DNA of 8,235 nucleotides from Candidatus Zixiibacteriota bacterium (lineage in GTDB: Bacteria > Zixibacteria > MSB-5A5 > GN15 > FEB-12), in the NCBI GenBank assembly GCA_030619345.1, contig JAUXBO010000091.1, positions 1 through 8,235 of the forward strand, written 5' to 3'. The number at the start of each line of letters is the position of its first letter. Positions within the stretch are counted from its first letter, which is position 1. Under the pieces are notes generated by a model, which worked only from the letters and a program-made list of their open reading frames with translations, did not search any database and had not been told where the DNA came from. Position numbers and translations under genes: made by a program. Of this stretch, positions 1 through 6,519 are shown one piece after another.

Positions 1-688
1 CCGACGGACGGTCTTCGTATATTCCAGTGTGTTGACCTGACGCAGACACCTCTATAAATTCTGTGCCTTCGTAGCCTCGCAGAATATTGTCGTACTGCTT
101 CTCGATTCCTTTTTTTCCGATCATGCTCCCGAGTCTGTAGTGCCCTCCGCCTAGTCGCTTAAGTTCGTCTTTTGATACTTCTCCAACATATCCGGTAAAC
201 GACTCCATCCTCTCTTTCTCGGGATACTGCCTGACTCGTTCCATCTGATACGCCACCCCGGGAAATCCAAAGCTTTGTTCTTCGAGAATGGCTACTGTTT
301 CAAAAGCGATGTCGCGTTTTATTGGGGATGGCTGGTACCAACTCACCATATTGCGACGCATCCTCTTACGAACGAACGCAGTGTCCAACTCCAACAGTTC
401 GGCAACCACCGGAATAGTAAGTTCTCGGTTTTCTTCTGCCGGTACAATCGACACGGTATACGACGGACGATTGTCTACGATCACTCGCCCCTCTCGGTCA
501 TAGAGATGTCCTCTCCGGGGAATAATCGGCACAACCCGGATGCTGTTATTATCCGACTGAAGGGCCAGATCTTTGTGGTCAATAACCTGGAGTTTAAATA
601 ATCCGGCAAAGAGTATGATCATCGCCAAACCGATAGTCACCAGACCGACACGCCGCCGATTCCTATGTGAGAATCCAAATTCTTCCAC
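1..688 (-). CDS. mrdA: Penicillin-binding protein 2 (elongation transpeptidase), N-terminal part
   Basis: PBP2 is the transpeptidase that cross-links peptidoglycan in the rod (elongation) complex at the periplasmic face. The 229 visible residues show a basic cytoplasmic tail (HRNRRR, 8-13), one membrane anchor (about 14-34), the class B PBP N-terminal motif RRGHLYDREGRVI (58-70), and the pedestal region ending in GSMIGKKGIEKQYDNILRG (187-205), a hallmark of PBP2/FtsI-type proteins. The catalytic domain (SxxK, SxN, KTG) lies beyond the left edge, so activity cannot be judged. The chosen start is GTG at 688-686. An AAGGG Shine-Dalgarno sits 8 nt upstream and overlaps the mreD stop, and this start gives a normal short cytoplasmic tail. 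mreD ends 10 nt upstream, the usual mreCD-mrdA order. The family assignment is secure; PBP2 rather than another class B PBP is supported mainly by the neighbours. Confidence 0.93.
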   Translation of the reverse strand, partial: MEEFGFSHRNRRRVGLVTIGLAMIILFAGLFKLQVIDHKDLALQSDNNSIRVVPIIPRRGHLYDREGRVIVDNRPSYTVSIVPAEENRELTIPVVAELLELDTAFVRKRMRRNMVSWYQPSPIKRDIAFETVAILEEQSFGFPGVAYQMERVRQYPEKERMESFTGYVGEVSKDELKRLGGGHYRLGSMIGKKGIEKQYDNILRGYEGTEFIEVSASGQHTGIYEDRPS

Positions 689-698
689 GGTAATACCC

Positions 699-1187
699 TT
701 AGAAGATTTCGCGAACTTTCTTAAAAGTGATTTTTCTATCTTTGATCAGGAAAAACAACCAAGCCGCGAACGAGGTATATATCACTCCCGGTAAGACATG
801 AACGGTTATCCGTTCAAAAATTCCGGACATTCCTTCAAACAAGGCCAAGAAAATATTATGGACCAACACCGCCGCAGCGATCACACCGACACGTGACCAG
901 ATTGAATCGAGATTGAGCCTCTTAGTCGAGCGAGAAACAGCCTGCGAGATAACAACCAAGCCCAGTGCATGCCAGCCCATGAGATCCGGCTGACTTGCAG
1001 CGCTCACAAGTCCCAAGGCGAATGCCGCCCAGGCAACTTCTATCTCAGACTTGTACAAGGCCAAAGCCGCTACGAGTAGGGCGGTAAGATTTATCTCTAT
1101 GCCCCAGACAGAAGTAAAGTCGGCCAGAATCACACGATGAAAGCCTATCAGCATCATGTAAAAGAAATATGGCAGATACTTTGTCAC
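699..1187 (-). CDS. mreD: Rod shape-determining protein MreD
   Basis: MreD is the small polytopic membrane subunit of the rod complex, working with MreC and PBP2 in lateral wall synthesis. The 162-residue length is typical of the family. The product is strongly hydrophobic, with about five or six membrane segments (roughly 5-22, 31-46, 50-63, 71-84, 98-117 and 128-148) and a basic C-terminal tail (KDRKITFKK, 149-157). Sequence identity is weakly diagnostic in this family, so the call rests on topology, size and position between mreC and mrdA. The ATG at 1187-1185 overlaps the mreC TGA (ATGA), which suggests translational coupling. The stop lies 10 nt before the mrdA start. Confidence 0.9.
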   Translation of the reverse strand: MTKYLPYFFYMMLIGFHRVILADFTSVWGIEINLTALLVAALALYKSEIEVAWAAFALGLVSAASQPDLMGWHALGLVVISQAVSRSTKRLNLDSIWSRVGVIAAAVLVHNIFLALFEGMSGIFERITVHVLPGVIYTSFAAWLFFLIKDRKITFKKVREIF

Positions 1188-1975
1188 GGCGCAGCCACTT
1201 TCAGAATAAAAAGTTCATCGATGGTTGTAAAATCTACCGCCGGCTTAATGGCGATCTTACAGAACGGTTCTTCTTCCTGCCGGGTAACGTCAATAATCGA
1301 ACCCACTACCAGACCCGGAGGATAGATACCACCTAAACCTGAAGAGAGAACTGTATCACCAATGTTGACTTCACTCTGGAACGGCACATTATCGAGAATC
1401 ATACCAGTGGCAAAACTGTGTTTGGCTATCCCCATCGAGCGGCTCCTGGCTAGTCTTGAGGCTACCCGATTGGCACCGTCGGTCAGAAGTTGGACGGTGG
1501 CAAAATCGAGAGTGACGGACTCAATCCTCCCCACCAGCCCCTGCTGATTGATCACAGCCTGGTGCAGACTGACAGAGTCACGAGCGCCCTTGTTAATCAC
1601 AGCGTGAGTCGGGATGATGTCACCGGTCACGGAGATGATCTTGGCGGGAAACATTTCGTAGGCCGCAGGCGGCTCAAAGCCAAGTACTGAGCGAAACCGT
1701 TCGTTTTCTCTTTGGGCTTCTTCCAGTAGTGTGACCTGGACAGAAGCATCAACTAGAGCCTGCCTGAGTTCGGCGTTCTCTTCTTCTGCCTCAAGAAGCG
1801 CTTCCAGACTTGACCGAACAGTAAAGAAAGGATAGTGGAATATGGTATAGGAAACTTGACTGGACCATTGGCCCAGCAGATTGCTTCCGATAATCAGAGA
1901 CAGACATAGAAAAAAGATCAGGCTAAGATGAAAATTCGTCGAATGCTTTGAAAAAAGGTTTGAAATCCAATTCAT
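1184..1975 (-). CDS. mreC: Rod shape-determining protein MreC
   Basis: MreC is the bitopic scaffold of the elongation complex; its periplasmic domain binds and activates PBP2. The 263 residues show a short cytoplasmic N-terminus, one membrane segment (about 16-34), a charged heptad-like coiled coil (about 53-97, ending ENERFRSVLGF), and the two-barrel MreC domain. That domain includes GLVGRIESV (146-154) and the family signature SSGLGGIYPPGLVVG (211-225). Length is normal for the family. The ATG at 1975 lies 31 nt after the EIIA stop. The Shine-Dalgarno is poor (only GGAT about 11 nt upstream), so translation may be weak or coupled. mreB does not lie immediately upstream, where many bacteria carry it; the EIIA gene is there instead. 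Confidence 0.96.
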   Translation of the reverse strand: MNWISNLFSKHSTNFHLSLIFFLCLSLIIGSNLLGQWSSQVSYTIFHYPFFTVRSSLEALLEAEEENAELRQALVDASVQVTLLEEAQRENERFRSVLGFEPPAAYEMFPAKIISVTGDIIPTHAVINKGARDSVSLHQAVINQQGLVGRIESVTLDFATVQLLTDGANRVASRLARSRSMGIAKHSFATGMILDNVPFQSEVNIGDTVLSSGLGGIYPPGLVVGSIIDVTRQEEEPFCKIAIKPAVDFTTIDELFILKVAAP

Positions 1976-2006
1976 CTTATATGGGCATCCCTGCCGCGGA
2001 TATCAT

Positions 2007-2459
2007 CTATTCAACATTGTCCATCAGAGCCAGTACATCACCCGGAGACGCGGCGTTGAGCAATTCCTCACGGTTCTCTTCTGACTTCATCAAGTATGAG
2101 AGTCTGGCCATCACGTTTAGATGGGCACCAATAGCATCTTCGGGAGCTGCAATGAGGAAAAACAGTTTGACCGGACGGTGATCCATGGCATCAAAGTCTA
2201 TTCCAGATTCAGAGCGTCCAAACACAATTACGATACCCTTTACGGACTTGGTTTTGGCATGCGGAAAGGCGACACCATAGCCGACCCCGGTGGTCACCAG
2301 GTCTTCACGTTCCCTAATATCAGCCAAAAGGCGTGCAGAATCGGTAACCATGTTTGAATTGGCGACGACTTCTACAAGCTCGGAGATCACTTCATCTTTG
2401 GTTCCGGCTTCCAAGTCAAACTTCACCAGTGTTTCGTCACAGAATTTTGAGAGCTTCAT
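2007..2459 (-). CDS. Stand-alone PTS EIIA domain protein (fructose/nitrogen, PtsN-like)
   Basis: This 150-residue protein is a single EIIA domain of the fructose/mannitol/PtsN class, a cytoplasmic phosphocarrier phosphorylated on histidine by HPr or NPr. The signature is REDLVTTGVGYGVAFPHA (51-68), with the predicted phosphorylated histidine at H67. The rest follows the family, including the VKLFFLIAAPED strand (97-108) and the HLNVMARLS helix (113-121). No EIIB, EIIC, HPr or EI gene is next to it, so a regulatory role like that of PtsN is more likely than sugar transport; that is inference. The start ATG at 2459 has AAGG about 10 nt upstream. It sits 23 nt after the Trm112-like gene and 31 nt before mreC, within the operon. 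Its regulatory target cannot be read from the sequence. Confidence 0.92.
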   Translation of the reverse strand: MKLSKFCDETLVKFDLEAGTKDEVISELVEVVANSNMVTDSARLLADIREREDLVTTGVGYGVAFPHAKTKSVKGIVIVFGRSESGIDFDAMDHRPVKLFFLIAAPEDAIGAHLNVMARLSYLMKSEENREELLNAASPGDVLALMDNVE

Positions 2460-2482
2460 TTGTATTTACCTTAATCCGTTCT

Positions 2483-2650
2483 CTATAGTTTCTCGGCTTC
2501 ATCAACAAGCAGTACTGGAATGTCATCGGTGACTCGATACGATAGTTTACATACCTGACAAATTAGTTTGGTATCTGATTCCAGGTATTCCAACTTACCT
2601 TTGCATTGGGGACAGGCCAGTTTTTCCAGTAATTTTTGGGACAAGGCCAT
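2483..2650 (-). CDS. Trm112-like/YcaR-family small zinc protein
   Basis: This 55-residue ORF encodes a Trm112-like (UPF0434/YcaR) protein. It has two CxxC pairs, C13-P-Q-C16 (in LACPQCKGKL) and C31-Q-V-C34, which should hold one structural zinc. It ends in the family's DDIPVLLVDEA segment (42-52). Eukaryotic and archaeal Trm112 activates methyltransferases; the role of bacterial YcaR-type proteins is poorly defined. The ATG at 2650 has a good Shine-Dalgarno (AAGGA about 9 nt upstream) that overlaps the accA stop codon. The gaps are 11 nt to accA and 23 nt to the EIIA gene, so it is co-transcribed. Length and motif spacing match the family. Any methyltransferase partner is not identifiable here. 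Confidence 0.92.
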   Translation of the reverse strand: MALSQKLLEKLACPQCKGKLEYLESDTKLICQVCKLSYRVTDDIPVLLVDEAEKL

Positions 2651-2661
2651 ATTAATATTCC

Positions 2662-3624
2662 TTATTTTTCATCAAAATCGCCTATTTTTCTATACTTGGC
2701 TAACCTGTCAGATAGTAGTTGATCCAGCGGTTTTTCTTTGAGGCTTTTTATGGAATTCAGTATTTCCTCTTTTACCTTCTGGGCCATAATCTCGTGATTG
2801 TTATGCGCCCCGGTAGCCGGTTCCTTTATGACTTTGTCAACTACCTTAAGATCCATCAGGTCGCTCGAGGTCACTTTGAGCGCCTCGGCCGCTTCCGGAG
2901 CTTTGGCCGCATCGCGCCACAAGATCGCCGCGCATCCTTCGGGAGAGATCACCGAATACCAGGAGTATTCAAGAATCATTACAACATCACCAATCCCGAT
3001 CCCAAGTGCGCCGCCAGAAGCGCCTTCACCAATAATCACGACAACAATTGGTACTTTGAGGGTGAACATCTCACGGATGTTGCGCGCAATTGCTTCGGCC
3101 TGCCCTCTCTCTTCAGCTCCAATACCGGGATAGGCGCCCGGTGTATCAATGAATATTACAATTGGGAGACTAAATTTGTCTGCGGCGTAAAACAAACGAA
3201 GTGCCCTTCGGTATCCTTCGGGATGCATCATGCCAAAATTTCTAAAAAGCTTATCTTTAGTATCTCTACCTTTTTGCTGACCAACGATCATAACAGGCTG
3301 GTCTTCAATCATCGCAAATCCACCGACCATAGCTGCATCATCGGAGAAATAACGATCACCATGCAACTCAATAAAGTCAGAAGTAATGAGTCTGATATAA
3401 TCCAGAGAGTACGGTCGGCGAGGGTGGCGCGAGATTTGAACCTTTTGCCATCGAGACAAAGAGCTGTAAATCCCCTGGCGGAGTTTTTCCAGTTTCTTTT
3501 CAAGCGAAGCAATTTCGCTGGAAAGCTCAAGATTCTCACCGATTGAGAAATCTCTCATGTCGGAGATTTTCTTCTCCAACTCGACAATAGGCTTTTCAAA
3601 TTCCAAGTGAGTTCGTTCGCTCAT
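2662..3624 (-). CDS. accA: Acetyl-CoA carboxylase carboxyltransferase subunit alpha
   Basis: AccA pairs with AccD to transfer the carboxyl group from carboxybiotin-BCCP to acetyl-CoA, making malonyl-CoA, the first committed step of fatty acid synthesis in the cytoplasm. The 320 residues match the usual length (about 319 in E. coli) and align end to end by motif. These are an N-terminal helical region (5-50), IELHGDR (85-91), GQQKGRDTKD (115-124), NFGMMHPEGYRRALRL (129-144), IDTPGAYPG (159-167), IGEGASGGALGIGIGD (198-213) and YSVISPEGCAAILW (223-236). The oxyanion-hole glycine-rich stretches are intact. The ATG at 3624 overlaps the upstream stop (ATGA); its Shine-Dalgarno is weak, so coupling is likely. 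accD is not in the window. Placement between a glycan-lipid enzyme and wall-elongation genes is noteworthy. Confidence 0.98.
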   Translation of the reverse strand: MSERTHLEFEKPIVELEKKISDMRDFSIGENLELSSEIASLEKKLEKLRQGIYSSLSRWQKVQISRHPRRPYSLDYIRLITSDFIELHGDRYFSDDAAMVGGFAMIEDQPVMIVGQQKGRDTKDKLFRNFGMMHPEGYRRALRLFYAADKFSLPIVIFIDTPGAYPGIGAEERGQAEAIARNIREMFTLKVPIVVVIIGEGASGGALGIGIGDVVMILEYSWYSVISPEGCAAILWRDAAKAPEAAEALKVTSSDLMDLKVVDKVIKEPATGAHNNHEIMAQKVKEEILNSIKSLKEKPLDQLLSDRLAKYRKIGDFDEK

Positions 3625-4727
3625 CGTAATCGTGACCTAAACCTCTTTAGTACTCCGTTAGTCCCGCCTCCATTGGCTGTATTCTTTTTTCTGGGCGAGA
3701 TATTGGTAATTAAAATAAATAATAATGCGAAAATCACAACCATAAAAAAGACCAGATAGCCAAAGACTATCAGGCGATCCCAAAAGAACATAGCTAAGGC
3801 GGAAAGGCCGAAGACAAAGGCCATGAAATAGAAAATGGAGAGAATCTGTCTCGGGCTGAATCCCATTATTGAAAGATAATGAAACAGGTGGCGGCGATCA
3901 GCGCTCATGATATTCTTGCCCGAGATAAACCTTCGGGAGGCGGATGAGATTGTCTCAAGAATCGGCACTCCCAATACCAACATTGGCAAATACAGGGCCG
4001 ATATAGTGTACGATTTCAACGGAAATATCAGAGAAAACACAGCAAAATAATAGCCAATTTGCATAGAGCCGGAATCACCGAGGAAAATGCGGGCCGGATG
4101 CCAGTTAAATCGGAGGAAAACGATCAGAAAGCCGCACAGGACGGTCAAAAAAATGAGTACTGCGCCAACTTGATAGAATAGCCCAACTACTACCAGAATA
4201 ATGGCTCCGATCAGCGAAACACCGGCTGCGAGCCCGTCGAGTCCATCAATAATGTTAATGGCATTGGTCAGCATCACCACCCAGAGAACAGTTATTATGA
4301 CTGAAAAGGAGCCGATTTCCAGGCTGCCCATTGGGGTCGAAATGAATTCTATCCTCAAACCACCGAGGTACAAGAGCAGTCCGGCTCCGATTTGCGCCGC
4401 CAGTTTGGCCCAGGCTGAGAGTGGCGAAAAATCATCGGCTAAGCCGACCAGAGTAATTACCAGAGCGCCCGAGAGAATATATAGTATGGCACCGCCCAGT
4501 TCGCCGAAATCGTCCTGAAAAAGGAGAATCATCAGTCCCACTGTCAGCCAGGTCGACAGAAAAAGGGCCGGCCCACCGAGAATGGGAGTTGGCGACTTAT
4601 GACGTTTGTGCTGCCCCGGCATATCCAGCATTCGATAACGGTAACCGATCTTGATCATCATGGGTATGAGGATCGCGGCCAGCAGGCCGCTGACAATCAG
4701 GCTGATTGCAATCTGCAGAATGCTCAT
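3621..4727 (-). CDS. Polyprenyl-phosphate sugar-1-phosphate transferase (WecA/TagO/MraY family)
   Basis: This integral membrane enzyme belongs to the family that moves a HexNAc-1-phosphate from a UDP-sugar onto undecaprenyl phosphate, starting a lipid-linked glycan. The 368 residues have about ten or eleven membrane segments. Family motifs are all present: GQHKRHKSPTPILGG (38-52), the Mg-binding pair D98-D99, NAINIIDGLDGLAAG (155-169), FLGDSGS (215-221, with D218) and DRRHLFHYL (277-285). The last is the histidine motif that separates WecA/TagO-like members from MraY, so UDP-GlcNAc or a related UDP-HexNAc is the likelier donor; the exact sugar is inference. The ATG at 4727 has AGGA 9 nt upstream, and the gap to the preceding gene is 15 nt. 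The basic C-terminal tail (KRFRSRLR) overlaps the accA start. Confidence 0.94.
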   Translation of the reverse strand: MSILQIAISLIVSGLLAAILIPMMIKIGYRYRMLDMPGQHKRHKSPTPILGGPALFLSTWLTVGLMILLFQDDFGELGGAILYILSGALVITLVGLADDFSPLSAWAKLAAQIGAGLLLYLGGLRIEFISTPMGSLEIGSFSVIITVLWVVMLTNAINIIDGLDGLAAGVSLIGAIILVVVGLFYQVGAVLIFLTVLCGFLIVFLRFNWHPARIFLGDSGSMQIGYYFAVFSLIFPLKSYTISALYLPMLVLGVPILETISSASRRFISGKNIMSADRRHLFHYLSIMGFSPRQILSIFYFMAFVFGLSALAMFFWDRLIVFGYLVFFMVVIFALLFILITNISPRKKNTANGGGTNGVLKRFRSRLR

Positions 4728-4742
4728 TCGGGAGATTCCTGC

Positions 4743-5597
4743 CTAACGGCGGAACAGATCCAAGATCGATACTAAGGTCAGATTTATCATCAGGAGCAAA
4801 GGTAACAGAATCAAACTGAATCCGTTAGGATAATGTTTCAGAAAATACTTCCACATTGAGTAGTGGTGGTGGCAATGCCGCTTGAATTTGGAGGCATCAC
4901 TGCCCTTCCCCCAAGCATGCTGGCCTCCTGATGAGGGGACAAAGTAGTTTTGAAACCCGTTTTGGCTAAGTCGCTGAGACAAGTCGGTATCTTCCATATA
5001 AAGGAAAAACCGCTCATCGAATTGCCCCATCCGGTTAAACAAGTCCCGTCCGATCAGCAGCATAGTCCCGGCCACAGCCTCAACCGTAGTTGTCTTGCTA
5101 TAATCGGCCAGCGTGTAGATTTCGGGAGACTTGCGAAGCAGCCTTCCCAAGATCGACTGCCTTGAAAACAGGAGGTTATTGATAGTTGGGAACCGTCGGC
5201 AGGTCGACTGAAAAGCCCCGCCGGGGTGCCGCATTCGGGCGGTCATTGCGCCCGGATTCTCTTGTTTGGCCTGTTCTGCAACCAGAGTCGAAATTGAATT
5301 CGGGTCAGCGACAACATCGGGATTGAGAAAAAGTATAAATTCGCCGTGGGCCGCGTTGGCTCCCTGATTACAGGCTGCGGCAAAACCACGATTTCGGCGG
5401 TTCGTAATAAAAACAGTATCGGAAAAAAGATCAGCGACTATGGCCGGTCCATTATCAGCCGAGTTATTATCAACGACAATCAGTTCATATTTGAGATCAG
5501 GAGCCGCGGCAGCAATTGATTCTAAGCAGGGTTCGATCACCGAAGAGGAATTATGAAGCACTGTCACTATCGACAGTTTGTAACATTCGGCAGACAC
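4743..5597 (-). CDS. GT2 glycosyltransferase, rhamnosyltransferase-like
   Basis: This is a family 2 (GT-A fold) glycosyltransferase of the WbbL/rhamnosyltransferase-like group, likely adding a sugar from a nucleotide donor to a lipid-linked or surface glycan at the inner face of the membrane. Motifs are SIVTVLHN (9-16), VVDNNSAD (41-48, nucleotide binding), NRRNRGFAAACNQGA (66-80), FLNPDV (90-95, in the place of DxD) and GQFDERFFLYMEDTDLSQR (191-209, catalytic acidic region). It also has a His-rich stretch (H241, H243-H245) and a C-terminal hydrophobic helix (about 261-279) that may anchor it. At 284 residues its length is normal. The start is GTG at 5597, only 9 nt after the previous stop and in the same frame; no clear Shine-Dalgarno is visible, so reinitiation is likely. 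Donor and acceptor cannot be named. Confidence 0.9.
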   Translation of the reverse strand: MSAECYKLSIVTVLHNSSSVIEPCLESIAAAAPDLKYELIVVDNNSADNGPAIVADLFSDTVFITNRRNRGFAAACNQGANAAHGEFILFLNPDVVADPNSISTLVAEQAKQENPGAMTARMRHPGGAFQSTCRRFPTINNLLFSRQSILGRLLRKSPEIYTLADYSKTTTVEAVAGTMLLIGRDLFNRMGQFDERFFLYMEDTDLSQRLSQNGFQNYFVPSSGGQHAWGKGSDASKFKRHCHHHYSMWKYFLKHYPNGFSLILLPLLLMINLTLVSILDLFRR

Positions 5598-5606
5598 TAA
5601 GATCGA

Positions 5607-6335
5607 TTAGCCCATTTTCCCAAAAATAGATTTAAGTCTCATCCACCAGACCATCCAGATGGCCTCGCGAACGATCCGCTTGGACATTTTAGAAGTTCCA
5701 GCGATGCGGTCGGTAAATACAATCGGTATCTCTTTAATTTTGAAACCCTTCTTCCAAACGCGCATCGATACTTCGATCTGGAAAGAGTAGCCGTTGGCCG
5801 TGACACCATCAAGATCAATCGTCTCCAGAACTTTACGGCGAAAGCATTTGAAACCGCCGGTTGCATCTCGGAGGGGCAGCCCGGTCACGATGCGAGTATA
5901 GGCGTTGGCATAATACGAGAGCAGCAGACGACCTATCGGCCAGTTAACAACGTTGACGCCGGAAATATACCGCGACCCGATCACCAGGTCATAGTTTTGT
6001 ATTTCTCTCAAAAAGTCCTTGATGTATTCCGGGCTGTGTGAGAAGTCGGCATCCATCTCAAAAATCAAATCAAATTTGCGTTCAATAGCCCACTTAAACC
6101 CGGCGATATAGGCACGACCAAGACCCTGTTTATTCTCGCGATGCAAGACAGAGACCTTCTCTTCCTGTTCGGACAAACGGTCAGCTATATCCCCGGTGCC
6201 GTCGGGAGAGTTGTCGTCGACAATCAGGACATTGTTACGGGGATCCAGTGGAAGAACCGAGTGTACGATCTTCTCAATATTCTCCCGCTCGTTATATGTA
6301 GGAAAAATTATTAGAGCGCGCTGGGTCTGATTCAT
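5607..6335 (-). CDS. Polyprenol monophosphomannose synthase-like GT2 (DPM1/Ppm1 type)
   Basis: This 242-residue GT2 resembles the soluble catalytic domain of dolichol/polyprenol-phosphate mannose synthases, which move mannose from GDP-mannose to a polyprenyl phosphate to give a lipid-linked sugar for periplasmic transferases. The family motifs are PTYNERENI (12-20), VDDNSPDGTG (39-48), EMDADFSHSPE (93-103, containing the metal-binding DAD), RDATGGFKCF (156-165), GYSFQIE (182-188) and GTSKMS (213-218). There is no C-terminal membrane domain or acyltransferase fusion, as in human DPM1. The ATG at 6335 has AGAGGA about 12 nt upstream, slightly long spacing. It is the first gene of the operon, about 54 nt below a strong promoter. 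Mannose specificity is inferred from the family; glucosyl- or other hexosyl-phosphate synthases look similar. Confidence 0.92.
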   Translation of the reverse strand: MNQTQRALIIFPTYNERENIEKIVHSVLPLDPRNNVLIVDDNSPDGTGDIADRLSEQEEKVSVLHRENKQGLGRAYIAGFKWAIERKFDLIFEMDADFSHSPEYIKDFLREIQNYDLVIGSRYISGVNVVNWPIGRLLLSYYANAYTRIVTGLPLRDATGGFKCFRRKVLETIDLDGVTANGYSFQIEVSMRVWKKGFKIKEIPIVFTDRIAGTSKMSKRIVREAIWMVWWMRLKSIFGKMG

Positions 6336-6388
6336 AGTCGGTGCAAATCCTCTAAAGTCGTTCGGTTCTTATACTATCAAACAAGGCC

Positions 6389-6424
6389 GAAGCCAATAAT
6401 AAGCAGGAGAAAAAACTAAGTCAA
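6389..6424 (-). promoter_or_regulatory. Sigma70-type promoter of the nine-gene operon
   Basis: On the minus strand, TTGACT (6424-6419) and TATTAT (6401-6396) are separated by exactly 17 nt, a near-consensus -35/-10 pair. Transcription would start near 6389, leaving about a 54-nt leader before the mannosyltransferase-like gene. No other promoter of this quality was noticed between the downstream genes, which fits one long transcript reaching mrdA. The spacer contains a run of six T. Confidence 0.7.
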
Positions 6425-6427
6425 CAG

Positions 6428-6447
6428 CAGGATATCAAGATATGCTG
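6428..6447. promoter_or_regulatory. 20-bp dyad abutting the operon promoter
   Basis: On the plus strand the arms CAGGATATC (6428-6436) and GATATGCTG (6439-6447) form an inverted repeat with 8 of 9 positions matching around a 2-nt centre. It ends 3 nt upstream of the -35 hexamer of the operon promoter, where an activator often binds. The symmetry is seen directly; that it is a protein-binding site is inference, and no regulator gene is nearby to match it. Confidence 0.4.
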
Positions 6448-6519
6448 ACCCGCCCGCTTTGGTTCTGTTATCGGTGAAAGTTGGAATTCCATAATCAATT
6501 AAGGGTGATCTGTATTGCC

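Larger units (their letters stand above)
6336..6519. other. Intergenic region between the lone GT2 gene and the operon
   Basis: This 184-nt gap holds the operon promoter and its dyad. No convincing terminator for the gene at 6520-7494 is seen. A 7-bp A/T-rich stem spanning its stop codon (6518-6524 with 6498-6504, 13-nt loop) has no T-run after it, so some readthrough into the operon is possible. A 10-bp palindrome, TGGAATTCCA (6482-6491), is also present. No open reading frame here looks coding. Confidence 0.6.

Noticed and set aside
275..601. Plus-strand open frames opposite mrdA
   Set aside because: The minus-strand frame encodes clear PBP2 motifs through the same bases; the plus-strand products are unrecognisable.
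2719..3546. A 275-codon open frame on the plus strand
   Set aside because: It lies wholly antisense to accA, whose motifs are intact from end to end. The plus-strand translation has no recognisable domain, so it is a shadow frame.
6411..6416. Run of six T on the minus strand as a terminator tail
   Set aside because: It falls inside the spacer of a near-consensus promoter and is not preceded by a GC-rich stem.
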